Origin: Vibrio madracius
Lineage (GTDB): Bacteria; Pseudomonadota; Gammaproteobacteria; Enterobacterales; Vibrionaceae
Direction of reading: 5' to 3'
DNA: 5,153 bases
Assembly: GCA_000695745.1 (NCBI GenBank)
Contig: ASHK01000176.1
Location: 1-5,153, forward strand
The translations under genes and the position numbers were made by a program. Below, one piece after another: positions 1-5,153 of the stretch; the stretch's first letter is position 1; each line of letters starts with the position of its first letter. Under the pieces are notes generated by a model. That model was not told where the DNA came from. It was given only the letters and a program-made list of their open reading frames with translations, and searched no databases.

Positions 1-123
1 AGGGTGATTACGATCTTGGTTGTGGCTAAGTTTTAGCGTGGTTACTGCAGAAGCGGTAAAAGAAGTCGATGCAGCGAGAGCACAAGTAACAAAGGTTGTT
101 AGTGCTGTTTTGTTCCAACGCAT
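1..123 (-). CDS. TRAP transporter solute-binding protein (DctP family), N-terminal fragment
   Basis: This is the first 41 codons of a leftward gene that runs off the window edge. The start ATG is at 123-121, preceded on the minus strand by a GGAGA ribosome site (complement of 131-135). Residues 1-26 form a classic Sec signal peptide: basic Arg/Lys at positions 2 and 5, a hydrophobic Ala/Thr/Leu core, and an A-S-A cleavage site before V27. Cys14 has no lipobox around it, so a soluble periplasmic protein is expected. The mature start (VTTLKLSHNQDRNHP) reads like the first beta strand of DctP-type binding proteins. That family binds carboxylates or other acids and hands them to a DctQ/DctM permease, which is encoded divergently next door. 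The ligand cannot be read from this fragment; a hexuronate or hexuronate glycoside is inferred from the neighbouring uxuB-like gene. The family call is fairly secure because of context. Confidence 0.82.
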   Translation of the reverse strand, partial: MRWNKTALTTFVTCALAASTSFTASAVTTLKLSHNQDRNHP

Positions 124-151
124 ATGGGAGTCTCCATTCAATTTATGTTCA

Positions 152-157
152 GTTATA
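152..157 (-). promoter_or_regulatory. Possible -10 element for the leftward binding-protein gene
   Basis: Read on the minus strand, 157-152 is TATAAC, five of six matches to the sigma-70 -10 consensus, about 30 bases upstream of the start codon at 123. The hexamer 17 bases further upstream (180-175) is AACCGA, a poor -35 that overlaps operator A. This would fit an operator-controlled promoter, but in such A+T-rich DNA a chance match is quite possible. Confidence 0.35.
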
Positions 158-173
158 GGATTAATTATTACAA

Positions 174-187
174 TTCGGTTAACCAAT
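174..187. promoter_or_regulatory. Operator A: imperfect ATTGGTTAACCAAT-like inverted repeat
   Basis: The sequence TTCGGTTAACCAAT contains the perfect 8-base palindrome GGTTAACC (177-184) and a full ACCAAT right arm; the left arm has CGGT instead of TGGT. It resembles operators B and C and lies about 50-65 bases upstream of the leftward start codon, placing it at the -35 region of the suggested leftward promoter. The shape suits the FadR subfamily of GntR regulators (UxuR/ExuR type), which commonly bind TGGT-N-ACCA palindromes. The identity of the regulator is inferred. Confidence 0.55.
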
Positions 188-265
188 CATGGCTAATTTC
201 CGTTTCTTATTAACTACGCTATCAATCTGAACCATCACCAACCAATAATCAACGTAAAAAATCAA

Positions 266-279
266 ATTGGTTGACCAAT
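266..279. promoter_or_regulatory. Operator B: perfect ATTGGT-TG-ACCAAT inverted repeat
   Basis: Six-base arms ATTGGT and ACCAAT are perfectly complementary around a two-base spacer. The motif resembles the known UxuR/ExuR hexuronate operators of gammaproteobacteria (TTGGT..ACCAA), which agrees with the uxuB-like gene in the operon. Its centre (272.5) lies about 34 bases from the centre of operator C, so two regulator dimers could bind this stretch. Confidence 0.68.
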
Positions 280-295
280 GTCATACTTTCATCGC

Positions 296-318
296 TAAAA
301 TTGGTTGGACCAATTTTA
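296..318. promoter_or_regulatory. Operator C: 10-base-arm inverted repeat abutting the CRP site
   Basis: Arms TAAAATTGGT and ACCAATTTTA are perfectly complementary over ten bases, the longest dyad in the region, around a three-base spacer TGG. It contains the same ATTGGTTG..ACCAAT text as operator B but with one additional G in the middle. It ends two bases before the CRP site begins, so a repressor here would compete or cooperate with CRP. The identity of the bound protein is inferred as a GntR/FadR-type (UxuR/ExuR-like) regulator. Confidence 0.68.
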
Positions 319-319
319 T

Positions 320-335
320 TGTGATTTTTGTCACA
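320..335. promoter_or_regulatory. CRP-cAMP binding site, perfect consensus
   Basis: TGTGATTTTTGTCACA matches the TGTGA-N6-TCACA consensus at every defined position. Its centre is at 327.5. If transcription starts at A369, as the -10-like element at 357-362 predicts, the CRP centre falls at -41.5, the standard class II activator position. The operon is therefore very likely catabolite-controlled: activated by cAMP-CRP when better sugars are absent. Confidence 0.82.
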
Positions 336-353
336 AGCGGTTTCAATTTACTG

Positions 354-369
354 TGTTTAAATCAGGTCA
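354..369 (+). promoter_or_regulatory. Predicted CRP-dependent promoter of the dctQM operon
   Basis: TG (354-355), one base, then TTAAAT (357-362) forms an extended -10-like element; the hexamer matches TATAAT at four of six positions. The hexamer 17 bases upstream (CAAGCG, 334-339) is a poor -35, as expected where CRP substitutes for a -35. The predicted start near A369 leaves a leader of about 62 bases before dctQ. The exact start point is inferred from spacing alone. Confidence 0.55.
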
Positions 370-375
370 ACCTTA
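362..375. promoter_or_regulatory. Operator D: possible degenerate operator over the start point
   Basis: AGGTCAACCT (364-373) has perfect arms AGGT/ACCT, and its core GGTCAACC is the reverse complement of the GGTTGACC core of operator B, but the outer ATT/AAT positions do not match. It covers the predicted transcription start at 369, a usual place for a repressor to block. Only the eight-base core supports it. Confidence 0.35.
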
Positions 376-400
376 CCCTTGCTCTTTTTCCAAATTATAA

Positions 401-416
401 GACGAAGGAATTCGTC
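401..416 (+). other. Leader hairpin with GGAA tetraloop just upstream of the dctQ ribosome site
   Basis: GACGAA (401-406) pairs perfectly with TTCGTC (411-416) around the loop GGAA, which fits the GNRA tetraloop rule. The stem ends four bases before the AGGAG ribosome site. The loop contains an AAGGA sequence that could otherwise act as a decoy ribosome site. It may serve as a small 5' stabiliser or translation aid; with only six base pairs it could also be chance. Confidence 0.4.
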
Positions 417-430
417 AACTAGGAGATGTT

Positions 431-949
431 ATGAATAAGCTCATTACGATAATGAATAAGGTCTTATCCTTATTCTGTATCTCGCTGAGTAGTGTTTTAG
501 TTATTTGCGTGTCTTGGCAGGTATTCTCTCGCTATGTCTTAAACGCACCGAGTACATTTACTGATGAAGTTGCGCGTTTTCTCTTTATCTGGGTTGGTTT
601 GATGGGCGCTGCTTATACTCTAGGTCAAAAACGCCACCTTGCTATTGATTTATTAGCAATGAAAATCGAACACGATGAATTGAAACATAATAAGTTGAAG
701 TTATTGATTAATATGATCAGCATGTCTTTCGCCTCCATTATTATGGTCTATGGTGGAGGTCGATTAATGTTAAAAACTCTAGCAACAGGTCAAGTATCTC
801 CCGCTCTAGGTATAGAAATGGGTTTAGTATACGCTGCAATTCCTCTTGCGGGCTTATTTATGGTGATTTATTTGGTCCAAGATATTCTTGAAAATATCGC
901 CTTTATGACCTCAAAAAATACCAACTCTTCCACTCTTTCAAATCAATAA
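431..949 (+). CDS. dctQ: TRAP transporter small permease subunit, DctQ family
   Basis: This 172-residue inner-membrane protein is the small permease of a tripartite ATP-independent periplasmic (TRAP) transporter, normal in length for the family. Four hydrophobic segments are visible at about residues 11-31, 48-64, 90-109 and 129-150, the standard DctQ topology. Residues 32-50 carry the family signature: FSRYVLN, then P, then FTDE-ARF. DctQ scaffolds DctM and helps dock the periplasmic binding protein. The ATG at 431 is chosen because AGGAG (421-425) sits five bases upstream; a second in-frame ATG at 452 repeats the same nine bases (ATGAATAAG) but has no ribosome site. It is first in the rightward operon, 18 bases before dctM, and its partner binding protein is divergent. 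The TRAP role is secure; the substrate (hexuronate or uronide) is inferred. Confidence 0.92.
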   Translation: MNKLITIMNKVLSLFCISLSSVLVICVSWQVFSRYVLNAPSTFTDEVARFLFIWVGLMGAAYTLGQKRHLAIDLLAMKIEHDELKHNKLKLLINMISMSFASIIMVYGGGRLMLKTLATGQVSPALGIEMGLVYAAIPLAGLFMVIYLVQDILENIAFMTSKNTNSSTLSNQ

Positions 950-967
950 TTAATAAGGAATATTACT

Positions 968-2270
968 GTGGAATGGCAAATAATTATTGTTTTATTTGGT
1001 AGCTTTTTCCTTTTCCTAGGATTAGGGGTTCCTATCTCATTCGCTATCGGTATTGCGTCACTACTGACAGTAATGATGACACTACACCTTTGATGCCGCT
1101 ATTGCCGTTATCTCTCAGAAGATGGCGTCCGGTCTTGATAGTTTCGCACTGCTCGCAATACCGTTCTTTATCTTAGCTGGTAATATCATGAACCAAGGCG
1201 GTATTGCGCTTCGCCTTATTGAATTCGCAAAAGTACTAGGTGGCCGCCTCCCAGGGTCATTAGCTCACGTAAACGTACTTGCTAACATGATGTTTGGTGC
1301 TATTTCAGGTTCAGCCGTGGCCTCTGGCGCAGCTGTAGGTGGCACCATGGCACCGCTACAGAAGAAGGAAGGCTATGACCCAGCCTACTCTGCAGCTGTT
1401 AACATTACATCATGCCCAACAGGTTTATTAATTCCACCGAGCAATACATTCATCGTATATTCTCTGATCTCAGGTGGTACATCAATAGGCGCACTTTTCC
1501 TCGCAGGTTACATCCCTGGCATAATTATGGGACTTGGTCTTATGATCGTTGCCGCTATTATTGCTAAGAAACGAGGCTATCCTGTTGCCGCTAAGCCATC
1601 GACCTCTGTCGTCATTAAGAAAACACTTGATGCTTTACCAGCGCTGAGCTTAATCATCGTCATCATGGGCGGTATCATCGGCGGTATTTTCACCGCGACT
1701 GAAGCATCTGCCATTGCTGTTGTTTATACGCTATTACTGGCTGTAGTTTTCTATCGTGAAGTATCGATCAAACAGCTTCCGGGCATCATTCTTGAATCTG
1801 TCGTTACGACATCCATTGTTTTACTACTTATCGGTGCGTCAATGGGCATGTCGTGGGCAATGGCGAACGCTGATATCCCTTATATGATAAGTGATGCCTT
1901 ATTAGCCGTATCGGAAAACCCATTGATAATTCTACTGATCATCAACTTGATTCTGCTTATTGTCGGTATCTTCATGGATATGACACCAGCGCTACTGATC
2001 TTTACACCTATTTTCCTTCCAATCGCGATGGACCTAGGTATGGATCCAGTTCACTTCGGTATCATGATGACCTTCAACCTATGTATCGGTATCTGTACTC
2101 CACCTGTCGGTAGTGCACTATTTATCGGTTGTTCTGTAGGCGATGTGAAGATCGACAAAGTTATCAAACCATTACTGCCTTTCTACGCTGTATTGGTACT
2201 AGCGCTAATGCTAGTGACTTTCGTACCTCAAGTAAGCCTGATCCTACCTCAACTATTCCTAGGCTACTAA
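968..2270 (+). pseudogene. dctM: TRAP transporter large permease subunit, DctM family, interrupted by one +1 frameshift
   Basis: This is the sodium-driven transport channel subunit of the TRAP system. GTG at 968 follows AAGGAA (955-960) by seven bases and opens a frame that reads typical DctM N-terminal sequence (GVPISFAIGIASLL) before hitting TGA at 1091-1093. The remainder continues in another frame from TTT at 1089 (FDAAIAVISQKMASGLDSF) to the TAA ending at 2270. One extra base at about 1085-1091 explains the break; restoring it gives 433 residues, the usual family length. Hallmarks follow in order, in restored numbering: IPFFILAG (64-71), GAISGSAVASGAAVGG (110-125), PTGLLIPPSN (150-159), FTATEASA (241-248), MDMTPALLIFTP (336-347) and CTPPVG (376-381). 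About a dozen hydrophobic helices are expected. An internal ATG at 1122 would omit the first 51 residues and is unlikely to be the true start. The break is either a sequence error, a real mutation, or recoding at CTT TGA. Confidence 0.85.
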
Positions 2271-2289
2271 TCTCACCAAATATCATTCT

Positions 2290-2309
2290 GAGAGCCCGTT
2301 TGGGCTCTC
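2290..2309 (+). terminator. Intercistronic hairpin (attenuator or weak terminator) between dctM and the GH31 gene
   Basis: GAGAGCCC (2290-2297) pairs perfectly with GGGCTCTC (2302-2309) around the loop GTTT, a GC-rich eight-base-pair stem 19 bases after the dctM stop. The bases that follow (TCTATTG) lack the run of T expected of an intrinsic terminator. It more likely lowers downstream expression partially, or protects the 3' end of the dctQM message, than ends transcription fully. The ribosome site for the next gene begins eight bases later. Confidence 0.55.
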
Positions 2310-2330
2310 TCTATTGAAAGGAATTCTAAA

Positions 2331-4726
2331 GTGAAGACCATTAGAAACTGGCAATTTAAGCAGCAAAATAATAACGAAATCATTCTGAGCTGCGACGACA
2401 AACACACTCTTCATTTATTCGTACTAGAGAACCATTTAATTCGTGTGTTATTCCAACGTCACAATACTCTTCGCCTTGACAGAACTTGGATGGTTGCTCC
2501 AGATGGTAATGACGTACCATGGGAAGGTCGCGACAGAATGTCACTAGAGGGGTTCACCTTACCTACTTTCGTACTCTATGAAAATCAAGATACTCTATGC
2601 ATTGAGACAGATAAATTGCGTTTAACCGTCCACCAGCCTCTATGGATGGAGTGGGAACATAAAGTAAACGGTGAATGGAAACCATTAACTAAAGATCGCA
2701 AAACAGGCGCATACCAATTGGGTGTTAGTGAACCAGGTATTGCCCACTTTATGAATCGTAGTGACAACGAACGCTACTACGGACTTGGAGAGAAAACCGG
2801 CAACCTCAATCGTGAGGCCGTCGTTTTGAAATGCGCAACCTCGATGCAATGGGTTATGACGCCAGTAAGACCGACCCGCTGTACAAACATGTTCCTTTCT
2901 ATATCACTAAAACGACCTCTGATGAAAGTGGCGCATCGTTTGGTGTCTTTTATGACAACTTAGCAAGTTGCTGGTTTGATTTAGGGAATGAGCTGGATAA
3001 CTACCACATCAAATACCGTAGCTATCGTGCTGAAGACGGTGACCTAGACCTGTATTTTATGTACGGCGAAAGCATCAAAAATGTGACTCAACAGTTTGTT
3101 CGTTTAACTGGCGGCACTGCCTTTGGTCCAAAATGGAGCTTGGGTTATAGCGGCTCAACCATGCAATATACAGACGCACCTAACTCTCAGGAGCTACTAG
3201 AAGGTTTTGTAGACCAATGCGCAGAGCACGGTATTCCTTGCGACTCGTTCCAACTTTCTTCGGGTTATACGTCTATCGGAGACAAACGCTATGTCTTCAA
3301 CTGGAACTACGAAAAAGTTCCTAATCCAAATGCAATGTCAGACCATTTCCATGCTCATGGGCTGAAGCTAGCCGCAAATATTAAGCCTTGTTTGCTACAT
3401 GATCACCCTCGTTTCGATGAAGTCAAAGAGAAAGGCTTGTTCATAAAAGATTCCGAGTATGACGTACCAGAAAACTCGGTGTTCTGGGACGCGGACGGCT
3501 CACACCTTGATTTTACCAATCCAGAAACTATCAAGTGGTGGCAGGACAATGTTAAAGAGCAGTTATTGGAGAAAGGCATCGATTCTACTTGGAATGACAA
3601 CAACGAATACGAGATATGGGACAAGAGTGCACGTTGCTTCGGTTTCGGCAAAGAGATTCCTGTTGGCTTGATTCGCCCGCTGCAGCCATTACTCATGATG
3701 CGTGCTTCTTACGAAGCGCAAACCGAGTTTGCTCCAGAACTTCGTCCATACCTGATTTCACGTTCAGGGTGTCCTGGGATGAACCGCTATGTCCAAACTT
3801 GGAGTGGTGACAACAGAACCAACTGGACCAGCTTAAAATACAATATCAAAATGGGTTTAGGTATGAGCTTGTCTGGCTTGTATAACCTTGGTCATGATGT
3901 TGGTGGTTTCTCGGGTGACAAGCCTGATCCTGAACTCTTCGCTCGTTGGGTACAAAACGGTGTTATGCACCCACGTTTCACCATCCACTCGTGGAATGAC
4001 GATGGCAGCGTTAACGAACCTTGGATGCATCCAACTGTCACTCCGATTATTCGTGACGCAATGAAGATTCGTTACCAGCTTCTTCCCTACATCTATGATT
4101 CGTTGTATCAAGCTCATACTCATGATGAACCAATGCTTCGGCCTACGTTCTTAGACCATGAGCATGATGAAAATACGTTTATCGAAAATGACGACTACCT
4201 ACTTGGCAAAGATTTACTCGTCGCTTCTGTAGTAGAAGAAGGACAACGTGAACGTGACATCTATCTTCCAAATAACGAGGCTGGTTGGTACGACTTCTAC
4301 ACAGGTCAATGGTATAGCGCTGGTAACACCATTTCCGTCGCCGCACCACTAGAGCGCATCCCATTGCTTGCTCGTGCAGGTGCAGTGATCCCGACAAGTG
4401 CGAGAATCGCTAATACCAACGCCCAAAAAGATGACAGTCGTGGCCTAAATATTTACCCACTTCAAGGGGTGGGACAGACTCAATGTAGCATTTTTGATGA
4501 TGACGGCGAGTCTAACGGTTATCTAACAGGCAACCATATTACTCTGAATATCGAAATGGTTTGCGACAACAACACCATTACTTTGAATATTACTCGTACC
4601 GGTGACTTCCTACCGGCATATAACACATTAACGCTGAACCTTCCAAACAGCGAAAAACGTCAACTCATCGTTAACGGAAACACATATCAAAACGGTGATG
4701 CGTTTTCACTTTCAGCGGCTAAATAA
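2331..4726 (+). pseudogene. Glycoside hydrolase family 31 alpha-glycosidase, interrupted by a one-base deletion
   Basis: GTG at 2331, eight bases after AAAGGA (2317-2322), opens a retaining alpha-glycosidase of family 31. The first frame runs to E162 and then goes out of phase; inserting one G at 2816-2817 turns it into R-E-G-R-R-F-E and joins it to the frame ending at 4726, giving 798 residues, close to YicI-type enzymes. In restored numbering the N-terminal beta-sandwich includes YYGLGEKTG (149-157), the barrel begins near 266, the catalytic nucleophile is D423 in WNDNNE, and the acid/base is D494 in WSGDN, 71 residues later, a normal spacing. GHDVGGF (521-527) and FTIHSWN (550-556) follow, then a C-terminal beta-sandwich. 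There is no signal peptide, so it acts in the cytoplasm on an imported glycoside. The usual Asp of barrel strand 3 appears as Q308 (FQLSSGY), so ordinary alpha-glucosidase specificity is doubtful. The substrate is unknown; an alpha-uronide is suggested by the neighbours. Confidence 0.85.
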
Positions 4727-4738
4727 GGAACCGATTCA

Positions 4739-5153
4739 ATGACAAATATCAGTAACCACACACTGAACGCATCTGTAAGCCAACCTAACTACCTGCGTTC
4801 TGAGCTGAAATCACGAATCGTTCACCTAGGCTTCGGTGCATTCCACCGCGCACACCAAGGACTCTTTACTGATGAAGTTGCGCGAAAATCACAAAGCGAT
4901 TGGGGTATTTGTGAAATCAACCTTTTCGGTGGAGAAGAGTTAATTACTTCGCTACGTGCGCAAGACCATTTATATAGTGTCGCTGAAAAAGGCGCTCAAT
5001 CGACAGACGTCAAGGTCATTGGTTCAGTAACAGAATCTCTACACCCAAGTTTAGACGGCATCGATGCTGTTATTGAGAAAATGGCCGAACCACAGGTCGC
5101 CATTGTTTCAATGACTATCACTGAAAAAGGCTACTGCGCAGACCCTGCTACAG
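4739..5153 (+). CDS. uxuB: Fructuronate reductase (UxuB-like), mannitol dehydrogenase family, N-terminal part
   Basis: An open frame of 138 codons runs off the window end. ATG at 4739 follows AAGGAA (4725-4730) by eight bases and lies 12 bases after the GH31 stop, so the two genes are translationally close. The product belongs to the polyol-specific long-chain dehydrogenases: RIVHLGFGAFHRAHQ (residues 25-39) is the Rossmann nucleotide-binding motif, then SDWGICEINL, LYSVAEKG, and AIVSMTITEKGYCADPAT at the window edge. These blocks closely match E. coli UxuB and its paralogue YdfI as remembered. UxuB uses NADH to reduce D-fructuronate to D-mannonate, the step before UxuA dehydratase and KDG. 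About 350 residues are missing, including the catalytic lysine region, so tagaturonate or mannitol specificity cannot be strictly excluded. Confidence 0.88.
   Translation, partial: MTNISNHTLNASVSQPNYLRSELKSRIVHLGFGAFHRAHQGLFTDEVARKSQSDWGICEINLFGGEELITSLRAQDHLYSVAEKGAQSTDVKVIGSVTESLHPSLDGIDAVIEKMAEPQVAIVSMTITEKGYCADPAT

Larger units (their letters stand above)
124..430. promoter_or_regulatory. Divergent intergenic control region between the binding-protein gene and dctQM operon
   Basis: This 307-base A+T-rich gap separates two divergent transcription units and contains no convincing gene. It holds three inverted repeats built on ATTGGT/ACCAAT (about 174-187, 266-279 and 296-318), a fourth weaker core match near 362-375, a perfect CRP consensus at 320-335, an extended -10-like element at 354-362, a small hairpin at 401-416 and the dctQ ribosome site. 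Both transcription units could be controlled from here by one repressor. A lone ACCAAT half site at 241-246 has no partner. The leftward promoter is less clear than the rightward one. Confidence 0.8.

Noticed and set aside
1..123. Lipoprotein signal in the binding-protein fragment (Cys14)
   Set aside because: The residues before Cys14 do not form a lipobox, and an A-S-A signal peptidase I site follows at 24-26.
241..246. Extra operator half site ACCAAT
   Set aside because: No ATTGGT partner at a proper distance, and the region is rich in ACCA by composition.
1122..1124. ATG at 1122 as the true start of dctM
   Set aside because: It would remove the conserved N-terminal helix that is plainly encoded at 968-1090 with a good AAGGAA ribosome site, and it has no strong ribosome site of its own.
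2129..2317. 62-codon open frame on the plus strand overlapping the end of dctM
   Set aside because: It lies within conserved DctM coding sequence in another frame, and its protein has no family-like features.
2811..2820. Programmed -1 frameshift in the GH31 gene
   Set aside because: A one-base slip back would restore the frame, but T-GAG-GCC is not a slippery heptamer and no clear downstream stimulator is seen; a missing G is simpler.
2831..2833. ATG at 2831 as the start of a separate glucosidase gene
   Set aside because: The preceding frame encodes the matching N-terminal domain, and one inserted base joins the two exactly, so this is one broken gene and not two genes.
3403..4397. Several open frames on both strands within the GH31 gene (for example 3403-3696, 3857-4123 and 4179-4397 on minus, 3459-3671 on plus)
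   Set aside because: All are inside the conserved GH31 barrel and C-terminal domain, lack ribosome sites and have low-complexity, out-of-frame composition.
2331..4726. Sulfoquinovosidase (YihQ) assignment for the GH31 gene
   Set aside because: The Trp and Tyr of the sulfonate-binding set appear as Phe, and no sulfosugar pathway genes are seen nearby; only the Gln/Arg resemblance remains.
1..5153. tRNA, rRNA, CRISPR array, insertion sequence or attachment site
   Set aside because: No cloverleaf, repeat-spacer pattern, transposase-like frame or terminal inverted repeats were seen on reading both strands.

Overview
The window looks like part of a carbohydrate-acid utilisation locus from a marine gammaproteobacterium, most likely Vibrio or a close relative. 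This is inferred from moderate A+T content, AAGGA-type ribosome sites, a TRAP transporter, and protein sequences that read as Vibrionaceae versions of their families. No database search was run.

Layout. Positions 1-123 (minus strand) hold the N-terminus of a TRAP solute-binding protein with a clear signal peptide. Positions 124-430 are a divergent control region. It carries three inverted repeats with ATTGGT/ACCAAT-like arms, a fourth weaker core match, a perfect 16-base CRP site and a class II-like promoter facing right. Rightward from 431 follow the small TRAP permease dctQ (431-949), the large TRAP permease dctM (968-2270), a glycoside hydrolase family 31 (GH31) gene (2331-4726), and the 5' part of a fructuronate reductase/mannitol dehydrogenase-family gene, uxuB-like (4739 to the window end). 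Gaps of 18, 60 and 12 nt and a common strand suggest one operon.

How the genes fit together. The binding protein captures an acidic substrate in the periplasm and DctQM imports it with a sodium gradient. The GH31 enzyme has no signal peptide, so it would cleave an imported alpha-glycoside in the cytoplasm. UxuB would reduce the resulting ketouronate (fructuronate) to mannonate, feeding the KDG/Entner-Doudoroff route. A cytoplasmic GH31 between a carboxylate-type transporter and a uronate reductase suggests catabolism of a small alpha-linked uronide. That is an inference and the most interesting biology here.

Oddities. dctM and the GH31 gene are each broken by one single-base frameshift (an extra base at about 1085-1091 and a missing G at about 2816). 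Operator C has one extra central G compared with operator B. This is either indel error in the sequence or recent decay of the locus. The dctM break also falls exactly on CTT TGA, the codon pair of the RF2 recoding site, where a +1 shift would restore the frame.
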